Of a DNA stretch of 64,000 nt, positions 36,301 through 48,885 are shown in pieces. The notes below the pieces were generated by a model that was not told the origin of the DNA, searched no databases, and was given only the letters and a program-made list of their open reading frames with translations. How positions within the stretch are numbered: the first letter of the stretch is position 1; every line of letters starts with the position of its first letter. The position numbers and the translations under genes are program-made. The stretch comes from Morinoia aosen (Eukaryota > Arthropoda > Malacostraca > Amphipoda > Talitridae), in contig CM059577.1 in NCBI GenBank assembly GCA_030386875.1, positions 21,773,038 through 21,837,037 of the forward strand, given 5' to 3'.

Positions 36301-39207
36301 GCTTATACATAGTGGGTCTCAATCTTCGCCGCTTACCTATCAACGCCTTATGTTTTATGTTTATTCTAATAAATTGATGAGAATTTGAGCATTTCTGTTG
36401 TAGTTATTAGTGTATCCAACAGTATAACGCGCTGGAACGAAGAGGAGAGATTTATTTTCTGATAGTAAACACACTGCCATTCAGCGTGTGCTAACGACTA
36501 GTTCCTCTTTGAAGAAATTTAGGATTTCTGCCCTGTCGGAAGTGTCGTGAGTACTGACTGTATTATGTCAACTAGTGCTCCAGGTTCAGAACAGCGAGTT
36601 GAAAAAATGTATTTTCTCTGTTTCCCTAATTTTCAGTACGAAGTTGCCTGATTTGTACCGGCGCTTTGAGCTTCATTGCTTGCGCATTTTAGTAAACGTT
36701 TTTCGAAAAGGATGATCTCTCTGGCTAAAATTATTCTATTTTACTTGAAGCGCTCATGCGGACCAGTTAAATACCTCTTAAAGAAGATGATTTCTTCATT
36801 CTTGCCTTAGTTTTTCTCAGCTAACTACCCCTCAGGGAGATCCAACTATTGTGTCTGAGGATTAGCGCTCACAGTGGAAAGATATGAGGACCTGAGCTGA
36901 GCGTTGGGTTGATTTTCGTTTTAATGAGATGTTTTTTTTTGTTTCAGAGCTTTTTTTTCAGCCCGTGTTACTCTTTTCTTCAGCCCCTATTACTTTTTTC
37001 TTCAACTTCTTTCTTGTTCATTAACTTCTTTTAATAATAATGTTTCTATGCGGAGGATGTGGGCACAGAGTATGTGCATAGATTTCCCGGTTGCCTAAAT
37101 AGTATTTTCCTTCTTCCTCCTTTGGGAATACCCTTGTTGGGGTTGAGGAGGCGTAAACTAACTTATTATCTGATTATCTTCTTAGCTAACTACAATGTCA
37201 GTCCGATGCTCTTTCTTAGGTAGGTGAATTCTTTAGCGTTTACGATACCTCATTTTCATCTTCCCACTGAAGAGCTTACAGCATGTCCTGACTCGGGTGG
37301 GAAGCGTGGGGGACTCGGGTGGGAAGCGTGGGGGACTCGGGTGGGAAGCGTGGGGGACTCGGGTGGGAAGCGTGGGGGACTCGGGTGAGAAGCGTGGGGG
37401 ACTCGGGTGGGAAGCGTGGGGGACTCGGGTGGGAAGCGTGGGGGACTCGGGTGGGAAGCAGGGGGGACTCGGGTGGGAAGCGTGTGGGACTCGGGTGGGA
37501 AGCGTGGGGGACTCGGGTGGGAAGCGTGGGGGACTCGGGTGAGAAGCGTGGGGGACTCGGGTGGGAAGCAGGGGGGACTCGGGTGGGAAGCGTGGGGGAC
37601 TCGGGTGGGAAGCGTGGGGGACTCGGGTGGGAAGCAGGGGGGACTCGGGTGGGAAGCGTGTGGGACTCGGGTGGGAAGCGTGGGGGACTCGGGTGAGAAG
37701 CGTGGGGGACTCGGGTGAGAAGCGTGGGGGACTCGGGTGGGAAGCGTGGGGGACTCGGGTGGGAAGCAGGGGGGACTCGGGTGGGAAGCGTGTGGGACTC
37801 GGGTGGGAAGCGTGTGGGACTCGGGTGGGAAGCGTGGGGGACTCGGGTGGGAAGCGTGGGGGACTCGGGTGGGAAGCGTGGGGGACTCGGGTGGGAAGCG
37901 TGGGGGACTCGGGTGGGAAGCGTTGGGGGACTCGGGTGGGAAGCGTTGGGGGACTCGGGTGGGAAGCGTGGGGGACTCGGGTGGGAAGCGTGGGGGACTC
38001 GGGTGAGAAGCGTGGGGGACTCGGGTGGGAAGCGTGGGGGACTCGGGTGGGAAGCGTGGGGGACTCGGGTGGGAAGCGTGGGGGACTCGGGTGGGAAGCG
38101 TGGGGGACTCGGGTGGGAAGCGTGGGGGACTCGGGTGGGAAGCGTTGGGGGACTCGGGTGGGAAGCGTGGGGGACTCGGGTGGGAAGCGTGGGGGACTCG
38201 GGTGGGAAGCGTGGGGGACTCGGGTGGGAAGCGTGGGGGACTCGGGTGGGAAGCGTTGGGGGACTCGGGAGGAAAGCGTGTAGGATTCGGGAGGAAAGCG
38301 TGTAGGATTCGGGAGGAAAGCGTGTAGGATTCGGGAGGAAAGCGTGTAGGATTCGGGAGGAAAGCGTGTAGGATTCGGGAGGAAAGCGTGTAGGATTCGG
38401 GAGGAAAGCGTGTAGGATTCGGGAGGAAAGCGTGTAGGATTCGGGAGGAAAGCGTGTAGGATTCGGGAGGAAAGCGTGTAGGATTCGGGAGGAAAGCGTG
38501 TAGGATTCGGGAGGAAAGCGTGTAGGATTCGGGAGGAAAGCGTGTAGGATTCGGGAGGAAAGCGTGTAGGATTCGGGAGGAAAGCGTGTAGGATTCGGGA
38601 GGAAAGCGTGTAGGATTCGGGAGGAAAGCGTGTAGGATTCGGGAGGAAAGCGTGTAGGATTCGGGAGGAAAGCGTGTAGGATTCGGGAGGAAAGCGTGTA
38701 GGATTCGGGAGGAAAGCGTCTAGGATTCGGGAGGAAAGCGTCTAGGATTCGGGAGGAAAGCGTCTAGGATTCGGGAGGAAAGCGTGTAGGATTCGGGAGG
38801 AAAGCGTGTAGGATTCGGGAGGAAAGCGTGTAGGATTCGGGAGGAAAGCGTGTAGGATTCGGGAGGAAAGCGTGTAGGATTCGGGAGGAAAGCGTGTGTA
38901 AGATTTAGGAGACAATGTGTGCATTCTACTTCATGTCTACAATCTTGCACAGGTACCCTCTTCCTGCTGCGTAGAAAACATCTCGACGCTGCAGTGCGAG
39001 ACATCACGCAGCGTGAGCCTGGCTGCCACCCTGTCTGGCAGCATTTACACCACTGGATGTGCCAGCAAGATGATGGAGCTCATCAAGAAGCACGACTACA
39101 TCGCCTTGGCTGTCGTGCTCGCCATCCTCCTTACCGAGGCCATGGCCATGATTTTCTCCATGGTGCTCTGCTGCGCCGTCAGAAGGATTGATCACTTCAA
39201 AGCCTAA
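33164..39207 (+). CDS. Tsp96F: Tetraspanin (CD9-type, Tsp96F-like), spliced, 5' exon missing
   Basis: Four exons (33164-33394, 35507-35644, 35990-36103, 38953-39207) join in frame to give 245 residues ending in a TAA stop. All visible introns are phase 0 with GT..AG ends. The product has the tetraspanin layout: partial TM1 (residues 1-16), TM2 (about 33-52) followed by a conserved GCCGA, TM3 (about 61-84), a large extracellular loop with CCG at 126-128, PSSCC at 163-167 and further cysteines at 176 and 197, TM4 (about 210-233), and a juxtamembrane CC pair (234-235) that could be palmitoylated. An N-glycosylation sequon NIS lies at 170-172. Tetraspanins organise plasma-membrane microdomains with integrins and other partners. 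Loop phrases such as DWAESRFNDVD and the C-terminal CCAVR..HFKA recall insect Tsp96F; the symbol is an inference from memory. About 20 N-terminal residues (first cytoplasmic tail and start of TM1) are absent, so the start codon is unknown. Confidence 0.93.
33599..34418. mobile_element. Foldback MITE in tetraspanin intron
   Basis: The outer arms are inverted repeats. The right end reads GGACACCCTGTATA and the left TATACGGGCTCTTCC. Inside, blocks such as CTTCAGAATATCTACTGCAC (left) recur as the reverse complement near 34263-34284. The ends fit insertion at TA. No coding capacity. Confidence 0.7.
35507..35644 (+). CDS. Tsp96F: Tetraspanin exon (end of TM3, start of large loop)
   Basis: Forty-six residues, VAAGAWLYQH to FDVMQRE, give the end of TM3 and the charged helix that opens the large extracellular loop. 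The acceptor is GTTGTGCAG and the donor is GAG/GTCAGT. Both boundaries fall between codons. The preceding intron is 2112 bp and the following one only 345 bp. Confidence 0.93.
35990..36103 (+). CDS. Tsp96F: Tetraspanin exon carrying the CCG motif
   Basis: Thirty-eight residues beginning LHCCGASGPSDWAESRF. The CCG motif is the family signature, and its cysteines form disulphides with the later PSSCC and GC cysteines in known tetraspanin structures. The acceptor is TTTACCCCCAG and the donor is GAG/GTAGCT, phase 0 on both sides. The loop continues in the exon at 38953. Confidence 0.93.
36829..37183 (+). repeat. Family A repeat, copy A13 in last tetraspanin intron (10-bp TSD)
   Basis: Starts CCCTCAGGGAGATCCAAC. 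The direct repeat AGCTAACTAC flanks it at 36819-36828 and 37184-37193. It lies sense to the gene and about 100 bp before the minisatellite. Confidence 0.88.
37290..38269 (+). repeat. 22-bp minisatellite, G-rich domain (about 44 units)
   Basis: Unit features are GACTCGGGTGGGAAGC and GTGGGGG. Variants include GTGAGAAGC, GCAGGGGGG, GCGTGTGGG and a one-base-longer GCGTTGGGGG. Each unit pair offers four runs of three or more G with short spacers, the pattern for G-quadruplexes on the + strand. Because 22 is not a multiple of three, the array reads open in several frames and gives spurious repeat proteins. Confidence 0.97.
38270..38921 (+). repeat. 22-bp minisatellite, second domain (about 28 units)
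   Basis: Same register and length, but the unit is GATTCGGGAGGAAAGCG plus TGTAG. It is far more homogeneous than the first domain; the main variant is three consecutive GCGTCTAGG units at 38717-38770. The change from type 1 to type 2 occurs inside one hybrid unit at 38261-38282. The last units degenerate (AGATTTAGGAGACAATG). Confidence 0.97.
38953..39207 (+). CDS. Tsp96F: Tetraspanin last coding exon (loop end, TM4, C-tail)
   Basis: Eighty-four residues plus a TAA stop. It begins VPSSCCVENIS, includes cysteines 176 and 197, and ends with TM4 and the tail CCAVRRIDHFKA. The acceptor is TCTTGCACAG. The exon begins only about 50 bp after the 22-bp minisatellite ends, so the array sits next to the splice acceptor and possibly near the branch point. 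Confidence 0.93.
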   Translation, partial: VPSSCCVENISTLQCETSRSVSLAATLSGSIYTTGCASKMMELIKKHDYIALAVVLAILLTEAMAMIFSMVLCCAVRRIDHFKA

Positions 39208-41585
39208 GGCGCAACGCTGAGGGCAAAGTGCGCCGTGCGCTTGCGCGTCGTGGTGCGCTGTTCGTGCCGGGGGTGGGGCGCGCCTGCTGGCAGTAGGCAA
39301 GGTGTGCTGTGTTGTTCTCCTCAAAGGAAGGTTTTACTTATTAGTAATGGGCAGGGGTAATGGAAGTGAGGGTGTAAGGTGTATTCCAGTGTCTCCTGTG
39401 TCGGGAATGAGTGATCTTGTCATGCCTATGGTAAATTGTTAGTACATTTCCTCGAGAATGCATTTGTCGTGCTGGAAGTTTATCTATCACACGTCATTGG
39501 TTTTAGCCTCGAGGCCAGAGCGTACTGTTAACATTTATTAAAATTCAGGCAGTTCCTCCCCGATGAGACACGGCTTGTGCGAGGTACAGAGAAGTTGTGG
39601 GCTATTGTGTAAGAGGGAATGAACTGTACGCCATAGTTACGGGAGGTTCTGTGGGTAGTGTTGATATTGTAAGAATGGGCCGAATGTTCGGTCGCCAGGT
39701 GAGCAGAGAGTCATGTTCAGTCGTGAGAGGATGACTGCGTCGCAATGGAAGCCCTCGAATGGATTGTCGAGAATCTCATAAAAACGGGATTTGTGTTATG
39801 TAAATTGAGTTAATTCGGAATCCCTTTTTCATCAATTGATCTGAAAGATGCATGATCATGAGCATATAGGCTCATTCTGAGCGTGCATTTGTTTTTCTTA
39901 TTTTTTACTTTGTGTTTTGTCACTCATCGTAGATGCCAAGTTCGGTGTTGTGGCGCGTGTGCGAGGTAGGAACAAAAACACTGATCTTAAGGCGCTATGA
40001 GAGAGGAATGCGTTCTTCTAGTTTACTGAAATGTTTTTAAAATTGAAACTAAGGGTTAATTTTTGTTCATTGGAAACTCCAATATGATTGCAGATTTGGT
40101 TATTCCTAAAGGTTCTTGCCACTTGATACTAAGCGGGACTTGTTACTTTCAGTGCCCCTACATAGTTGCTACGGCCGGAAGAGAAGAAGCATGAAGAGCT
40201 CATAGAAACACTCTCATTTTTAGATTTTTTGGGATTTGAAGCCGACGTTTTCAGTGAAACTCCGCTTACTGCGCACAATAATTTTTTAAAAGACTTCTAG
40301 TTCGCTTGGAATATCCTGCCAAAGCTCCATTTGTTCGTTTCTCTTTAGTCTGCAGTTCAGGTACTTCTGGAACTGCAACGCAGAGCTCACTCAGTTCCGG
40401 GTGGTTATTTCACGCTTTTCGCCTTGTAAATTCATTGATTAAAACTATTTACTCTTCAGTTTGCTGATATTGCTTGAACTTTCAAGCTTAATGTATTATC
40501 TTCCCTACGGAAGATATTTCACTCCATGAAATTTCTATGACACTAACTCTATGTTTTCTTTCTCAAAATATCCCTTTGTAGAGTTCCACGATGCTCGGAC
40601 GACACCGTCGGGTTCTGTTTAGCTTTCGTTCCCTTGTTACGGCTGATGTCATTCTTGTTTTATTTTTGTTCCTATTAGAACGCATTTCATGATGACGGCC
40701 GGCGCCTGTAACGTTGGCCTTAGTAATGTTGAAGTTAAAAGGAGTTTGCCTACCGGACTACGTTCTTGCCTATCGGTATGCGTTAGAGGAAGAAATATTT
40801 TGGTTTAAACTAAAGGAAGAACAAGTTTCCTGCCCACGTCCATGAATGTAATCAAATTTCATGTTCTAGGTCTCTTGAAGTATATATTCGTTAAACTACT
40901 GCACGAAGAAAGGATAAACCAGCTCGTACTTGTTGACACTAGTTTCCTCTACTGGCTAACATCTTTGTACTCATCCGTGGCGAATAATTATTTGTAGATC
41001 GTCTGAGCTGCCGCCAGCGTTGCGTCCATCACCTTGTAAATCTCCTGTTTTCAGATCAGCTGCTCTGTACTATCACCGCGGCACTGCATTCAGGCTCTTA
41101 AATGCGCTAGCTTTCCATGCCGTTATTGCTGCTCGTGCTTGATGAATCTCGCTGACTCTAAAGACCATGCTTCTTATTATTCCAACAACGCCGTTTTCAG
41201 ATCGTTTACCCAAGTACTGAATTTTCACTTTATGATGTATATTAAGATTTAAATTGGATTTCTATATCAAGGAGAGATTGGTTTCTTTTATTGGAATTGC
41301 ACTCATTCAGCTATCCTTACTATCTAATATGTTTTCGTCGTCTTGTACTCCAAAGGGATATTGTCTCTGGTTTGTTTTCAAAAGGAATTCAAAGTAATGC
41401 TCGCGTTCCGGTTTAGTATAGTGTGTGTTGTTCATTTTTGATGTACGGCGCTATTAAGCTGCCGTTGGAGGCACGAATCTCACTAGCCTAGGCGTCTCTG
41501 GTTCTCCTGTGGAGCTGGCCAAAAACTTGGGTACTACTGTGAAACAACGCAGTTGCTGTCGAATTTGTCTGGCTTCAATGTAATG

Positions 41586-41591
41586 AATAAA
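41586..41591 (+). terminator. Alternative polyadenylation signal AATAAA
   Basis: A canonical hexamer with a moderately GT-rich downstream region. It would give a 2.4-kb 3' UTR. Confidence 0.3.
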
Positions 41592-42009
41592 GGTAATTAT
41601 CATTTTCTGCTGTGGTCGCTCTGGTACTGGGAAATAGTGAGAGGAGAAGAGACCTAGCCTCTGCACCAAAACTGTCTCGTGTATGAGCTATGAATTTTAA
41701 GCGTTCCTCCTTGGCCAGTCATCATACATGCTGGGTCTGCCTGGTGCCATAAGCGTTCAGAGGTGTCATGAGTGTTGAAAGCGAATCTCGAAGCGACTCA
41801 TACTGTCACTTCCTCTCCTTGCTAAAGAATCTTTAGGCCTAGGTGGCAAAAATTCTCTGAAGTTCGAGCTAAACAGCATTGAGCCCTGCATGAACTTGTT
41901 CTGGTGACTTTTCGTTTGGTTTACAGCCCGCAGCCGCTAGTGTTTCATTTTCACTGTTCTCTTTTTGTTCATTATGTATTCATAAGCTTGTATGAATTGG
42001 TATTCTGTG

Positions 42010-42015
42010 AATAAA
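42010..42015 (+). terminator. Candidate polyadenylation signal AATAAA
   Basis: AATAAA is followed within 20-40 bases by a T-rich stretch, the usual arrangement for cleavage and polyadenylation. It is the last good signal before unrelated sequence, about 2.8 kb after the tetraspanin stop. Confidence 0.35.
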
Positions 42016-42030
42016 TATCCTGCCCTATTC

Positions 42031-45000
42031 TTGTTTTTTGCTCTCTCATTTACAGTGTATTAGCGCCTGTTATAGCTGTAAACGCTCTCTGTATGAGAGG
42101 GACACCTACCTTTCTTGCCAGTCCCTCTTGGTACCTCGTTTGAGTCCGCCTTTCAAAACGAATTTAAAGTACATAATGCTCTCGTTGCTCTGCAGTGAGG
42201 TCAAGTTAAATCGTTCTTTATCTTATCATCAAGCATCCCTGCATCATACGTTTTGTTTTGTGTGTATAAATGTGTGTAAAGTCCTCTATATTTACTTAAA
42301 ATCTTCCGGCCTCCGCGCACACGACGCAATGGAATGTATTCGATCTCGCTGGTTGCAGTCACATTAGATACACAAGGCACGTAGCGCTTATTATTGGTTA
42401 AATGTTTTATTTACAGGATATGTCGTTTGACTAGTCTTCATTTAACGACTGCAGAATGTTTTTTCTGAACCGTTAATTTGAAATTTTTCCTCCGTGTACA
42501 ATTTAGTATGAAAATGAATCTCCCCCTGCTAATTTATGTACTGTAGAGAGATACAACTGCGTCTTCGTGTGTGCGGAGGTCTTTAGTTTAGACTTTAGAT
42601 GTAAGACGTCGCTTATCCCCACTGATACTGAGCACGAACACGGTTTAGACAGACTTGTGTATCGCATACGATCGCTGTACCACGTGATACGAGAGGGTGC
42701 GCGCATCCCTTGTACACTCGCGTGCCTCCGCAGAGACCTTTGTCATGGATCACGTTCTCGACTTTGGTGGACTTCTAAGGCTCGCGAGTAGTGAGAGACA
42801 CTAACTTGTTCACGGCATCATTCCTGTGGAAAATCTAGTTTCTTTGTTTTAGGAATCAGTCTTGAGTGAATCAGGTTTTTAAAGTTTTTCGGTGCACTAC
42901 GAATTCTTTCAGTTCCTAATTTACATCACGGTAAGGGCGGATGTGGAAGCAGTTAATGGGTCTCGCAAATTATGTATCAAATTCTGGTCACTGTGAAAGG
43001 TAATTTGAATCAGATTACACTGAGCTATCCCTGTACAATATTAAAGGAACTCAGTCCTTGACTTATATAGCAATGGTGGCTACGTTCGATAATGTTCATC
43101 ACGTAATACCTCAATAATATTTTTGGCACTTTCTGCTTATTGTACATTGTATGAAACATAGCAAATTAGTCTAACGAAGTGGCCGCTTGCGCCATCTATT
43201 TGTGCTACATTGTAGGTGGTAGAATGCCGCCGCGTTGCGCGGTGCTGAGACGACTTCTAGAAGCGACTGCAGCCGCCGCTCAATTTTTTCTCTACTCAAC
43301 GTCTCATTTTTCCTCATCGGTTTAGCTTTATGTCCATAACTGCAAAAATGTCATCAGTTTATCGGCTTGATCATTCAGAATTCGCTCCTTTGAAGCGGTA
43401 ACGGGGTTCGATCTTACCATGCAATCGATTTCGTATCGCTAGTTGGGATAGCTTCCAAGTCTCCTTTCAAGATGAAGCCTCTATTGCAGGGAACTAGAAT
43501 CATTTTCGTGGGAGCAGCGTTGACTTCGACATCTATCTTTTATCTGTATTTTTCTCAATACTCATTTTTTCTTACATTCTTGATTTAGTGTGTTCAGTAC
43601 TGTTCATTAATTTTACAACATTTGTTCTGTCTACCTCTTACGTGTACCTTTTACAGAGCATAGTAAGTCTCGTCGGCTCAACTGTTCCGTCTAGCGCAAC
43701 GTCATGCATTTCGTTTTGGTCACAAATCTTGTACGCACCTTATTCTCGTCTTTCTTTTCTTTGTTTCCATCTCTCTTCTACCGTTCATATTTTGTTGCCG
43801 CTATTGTAGTAGTAACTGCTGTTGTCATACTCTGCGAACAAAGCAGTCCAAAATTTCTCGTGCCATAAGATAGTTCTCCGTGTTCTTTTGCGTATGCGTC
43901 CTCCTTCTTCTCTTGGTCCTTGAGAAGGTCTTGGATTTGTGCTGCAGGCTAAAACGCTTCAGTTTACATTTAGCTGAATGGAAACGAGCTAAGAAAAATA
44001 CATCAATTAGTTGCATGGGTCCTTTTTGACGTTTTAATCGATATTCATCATTTTAGCTGATCGTCTATGGTACAATTATCGTGTGACGAGCGCCCTAGCA
44101 AATGTTCTAGAACGACATTAGAGCACCGTCGTATGGATTACGGTCTTTTGTTCTAAGATATTATTTGCCCCGTTTTGTTACTCGCTTGCAATGTGTTGGC
44201 CTTCGTATGAGATTTTTCTTACTGCCTCTGATGGCTGGGTTCATAATTCGTATGCTTAAAATCCCGTTCAATTATTCACCTCGTTTCTGCGCAGAAGGAA
44301 GAGACTTTTTTTGCGTTTTATATTCTAGTGCCTGAACTGCTGAACGTTTCGAGTCAACCATTCATCAGATCTTTGATGAAGTACTCATTAGAGGATAAGT
44401 TTGAAGTCTGAGCGGTAAATTACTTTCGTTCATGGCAGTCGAACTGACGCATGATTTTGGAAGGGTTACCGGGATGGTATTCATGGTCTTCGTGCTGATA
44501 ACACGGGTAAATCACAAAAATAGTTCAAAATCGGCTGTCATCTAACCCTTGTACCCCTCCCTATTTCGATTACTGTGCTTACACCAGGGTAACACTTACA
44601 AAAATAGTGAAGAACTGCTTGTTCGCTGATGTCCTGTGTTTTTTTTATGTAACGCTTGTAGTTGATCTTCAAAGTAACCGAGATCTGTTCAATTAGGACG
44701 GCGGCAGACAATAAAGAACTCGAGGGTCGCGTCCATGACTTCAAGCACGACTGACGCGCTTCGAGCAGTTGAGGATGGTTAGCCTTTTTTTGTAAAGGTC
44801 TGAGTTCTATACAATTTTTCATGCAGATTCCTACGTTTGTCCCCTGGCAAAATGCATTTGCGAGCGAGCGCTGTACGTGAAGCCCGTCGGTTTGTCTACC
44901 TTGAGCAGTGCTTGAAGTTCTAGACGTGGCTACTTGGCAGGGGCTCTCGTACTGCCCCCAGCCCCTTCACACAGTGTAATCTTAACTCTAGCCTAGACAT

Positions 45001-48000
45001 AAGAGAACATTTCGAGAATATATATAGTCTTAGACTAGTGAGCCGAGGCCCCGTACCTGCTTCGCTCTCTTCTCCTTATTTTTCTCTTTTCGTTTTTTAC
45101 ATTTTTCACTTTCCTCAGTGTAATTTCTTACATTAAGCTTTGTTTGGCATTTAGAATTTGTAGTTTCTGGGTGCTCTTTCTTTGCTATTTTCATTTTTTC
45201 TCTGGTTACCATGCAAGGAGAATATCGCATCTGTTCGCTCTATTTTGCGTTTAGCTCTCGCCAAGTGCACGATATCCATGGTTAGCCTCCTGTTCTTGGT
45301 GGCTGGTGTCTTCGTTGGCTTGTTTCCTACAGGACTGGATTTATTCGGTGATGTCAAGAAATGTGATCTGTCTTTCCACGGTTTCGGTTTACTTACTCGG
45401 ATTTGACCACGCGTATTTTATGTTCAAAGTGATCCATAAGTTTAAATTTTTCTCTCGCTTGTTTCACTCGTGACTTTGTCACTAAACAGAGTGCCGCTGA
45501 ATGCGTCTGGCAAATTTACTTGTTGCTTTCACTGGCATGTTACCTGATGTGCGCATCGCGCTGACATCCATGTGCTGTGTGGACCGCCATTAACTGTTGA
45601 TCAAATGGAGCAATTACAGAGTCGCTAAGCTAGTAATTAATGGCCTGACTCCGCCTCTTTTGAAACTCGGACGCAAGTACAAGGCGCCTGGTCGACTGCC
45701 GATTGATTTACTCTTCTTTCGTATGAAAAGTATAAGAAAGTAGGCTTTTTTCGCCCGTTCAGAGGCCAACTGTGTTTGCATCGGGACGCCGGGCTCCAGG
45801 CAACTTGTACGGCTTTCCCAGTGCTCGCGCTTGTAGAGGCGGTGATTAATTTTCAGCGTTAATTTGTATATCGCTGGCGTCATGTATTCTAATAATTTTG
45901 AATCTCTTTATCCTCTTTTGTCTGCAGCAATTTTGGAAATAAATTGTGCTGTCTCTTGAAGCTAGTTTCATTGAACTTACCTCCAAAATGTCATTGTGCC
46001 TGTGGTATTTTAGCGGATCAAACGTCTCCGATATCGAGCGCTGCGAAGTCGCTTCCCTGTACATGTCTGCACAGCATCGGTAACTTGGTCTGAACGCCCA
46101 TATGACACAGATTTTCAGGAGCTCCGAAGTATCTAACACAATTTAATCGTCAAATTCTCAAATTTTACTCATTTTTAGCTCCATGTACAGTGAAGTGATG
46201 ATAACGTAGAAGTAGGTGATAATTTATAGGGGAATTGATGCATTCCCGATTATTTACTAAAAATTAAGACTACCTCTATACACGAGAGCGTTTACTTCTC
46301 CGTTTCAAGTACATAATTAACTATCTTGTTTCACGTAAAAAAGTATCTCTAAACCATTTTACTTCCCTTCCTAATTTTGCGGTTGGGTTAGCGTGTAAGG
46401 ACAAGAGCATTTTTTTTCTCGAAAAATGGCTTTCCGTGTTTCGTCGCAAGAATTTAATTTTTTAGATTTGGATCCCGTCCAGGTACACAGCAGTATCTCG
46501 AAGATATCTCGGGCTTGCTTAACAACATAGATCAGAACGTGAAATAATGATTTGTGTGACATTTCAGCAGCTGACAGAGTTTTCTAAGTGTCGAGTGTAA
46601 TCTTTCCGCTGAAAATATCTTGTGATTTCTTCGTCAACAGACAATCCATTACTCGATAGATCGAGTTGGATTTCGGAATGAGGTATAAATGCGGCGTTTC
46701 TAATAACCTCTCACCACGAGTTTAGTTTCTAAGACGACTTATCCGCGACCAATTGGAAAAGAATCCTGTCTGCCGCTCTGTTAACGCACCTACTGCCTTC
46801 GTACAACGTGGTACTATTTTTGTAGCATTTTACTTTATTATCGAGCTCGTAAAACTATCGCCAAAGTCATTTGCTAAAGCCCGTATGAGACGGTGGCAAG
46901 AAGTGGCACTCATGGGTGCGAGAGATGCGCTCTCTTCTCCGAAGTCATGGCGGCCGCCGTCACCAACACACTGCAATGTTATTACACGAGACGGTGTTGG
47001 CGTGCCACAGACACGGCGCGCAGTAGCGCACGGAAATCAGAAGCTGGATTTGTTTTCATTATTTTATTCACCAATACATGTCTTTCAAGTCATGTTCATT
47101 TTCGACGGTTAATTCACAGAAATTCAAAATTAAAACATGGTTAATTAAATGCATTATTATTATTTTAGGGGTTCTGATACCAGCAAAATATATATACCAT
47201 TTAGAAAAGAATTATGAAATTAATATGGCTCAATATCTGAGTCATATATATATGATTAACAACTAGTGTGGAATGCGTGGCGCCCGTGAATGCAAGCAAC
47301 TACGCTTGATTGCAATTGAAGGTTTTTTTTGCACGGTGGAATGCAGATTGATTGTCGTAAATAAGAAAAACATCCAATACTGGTAATACTGAGGCACTTG
47401 TACACACAATTGCAGCATGTGCATTGGTACAGGTAACTCGAATTTTAAGAGCAGGTACCATCTTTCATTGTACTGCATCGTACATTAAAATAGCTCTGAT
47501 GTAAGTGAAGAAATGACTATCACCACATTTTATATACTTAGTTCGATTATTTAATGCTTGGTTTAGTCATCAGGCTGACATACAAACTTTAACACTGTAC
47601 TGACTGTATTTTGAACAATAATAAATATGAGTATTAGAGAAACGAATTGAAAATTTGAACATAGCGGTACAGTATAAATTTACACTAGAACACTTACTCT
47701 CCTGAAAAAGTACAAATAGCGTATACATGCTAGTTTCCGTCATTTTTTACTTCTGCATAATGTAACTGCGATTTCGAACTTCCGAAAAAAAATCATAATA
47801 GTAATTTTTATGCAGGAAACAAGAGAAGTAATAATACATGTGGAAGAACTAACTTGTTACCTACATTGGGCTGAGAATGAAGTATTTCATACAATGACGA
47901 AGAAGAGGCGCAATGAATGTCACCTTCGTCTAAGAATGGGAATACTATTGGAAATGGGAATCGCTATTTGGGAATACCATTTCATCAGTTCCTGTACCTG

Positions 48001-48877
48001 ATTTCTGGGAATCTTTTTAGTTTTGTTTTCCTGCCTGAACTGCGACTGAAGTGTATTTATTTATTTACTCTGGAGTTAATTCAATCTCTGGCTTCATTTT
48101 TTTAAAGATGTTGTTTAGTGCTATTTTTCGTAGAGATCTATCTCTATACTCGCTACTTATCTCTCTACATAAACATGGGTGTGTTCTGAGAATTTCTATA
48201 AATAATATGGTCGACCGCCTGCACCAGTCAGCCAGCGGCGGAGGTGAAGGGAGAGAACAACTTATCGCAGACATCCTTCTCATACGAAGCCTGGCTAGCT
48301 ACTGAGACAGCGTCGGCGTGCATGTTCGCCGTATCGTGCAGAGCGCGATCACGGATTTCCACACTCGTGTAAGTTCGAACACGTCCACAGAGAGCAGAGT
48401 TGCGACAGAAAGAGAGGAAATGGGAGGAGCTAGCGATGCTACGCGCAAATGTTCACAGTCGTTGCCACCGTCTCATATGGGCTTTTCTCTTTAACATTTA
48501 CCATATTTGTGCGCTGAAATAAAACAGCAACAAAGCAGAAACTAACTTCAGGGAGGTAACACAACCTCTTGGACAGCGCTCATGGAGGGTGTGTGAATGG
48601 CTGAAATATTCCAAATCGTCATGTAAGCATACCATGATGAGATGTATAATGTTCAAATGAATTACTTCTGAAATTTAAATAAAAAGTATTGAATACTTCT
48701 GCTTTAGCGGGCTTGAATATTTATTGAACAATGGTGAAAGCATCCTTTTTCCATTTGTTTCTGAACAATCATTGGGTATCTATAGGACAATACCATTGTA
48801 TTATTTAGCTAAGAACGCTTCATTAGAACGAGAGAAGTCAAAGATTTACTTGCGAATTGAATACTTTCGAGTGTGAA
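42031..48877. other. Non-coding, nothing recognised
   Basis: Nearly 7 kb with only short ORFs and no recognised repeat. GC-rich patches near 43190-43270 and 46900-47030 have no domain. GGTATAAATGCGG near 46682 is a weak TATA candidate without a gene. Confidence 0.4.
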
Positions 48878-48885
48878 CTGAGTTC

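Larger units (their letters stand above)
39208..42030 (+). other. Probable tetraspanin 3' UTR and downstream DNA
   Basis: There is no coding signal after the stop at 39207. The sequence is T/G-rich on the + strand, as in the gene's introns. ATTAAA occurs near 40437 and AATAAA at 41586 and 42010, the last followed by a T-rich stretch as expected downstream of a cleavage site. The true 3' end cannot be chosen from sequence alone. Confidence 0.45.

Noticed and set aside
37297..38327. Overlapping long ORFs of up to 240 codons encoding GWEAWGTRVGS-type repeats
   Set aside because: They are the 22-bp minisatellite read in several frames within an intron; open frames arise simply because the unit lacks stop codons.
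37290..38921. CRISPR-like regular repeats
   Set aside because: Units are contiguous tandem repeats without unique spacers, in a eukaryotic intron.
43390..43415. B-box-like GGGGTTCGATC
   Set aside because: No A box or cloverleaf upstream.
46680..47112. TATAAATG followed by a 119-codon ORF
   Set aside because: No domain is recognised in the ORF and the initiator spacing is poor; not enough to call a gene.
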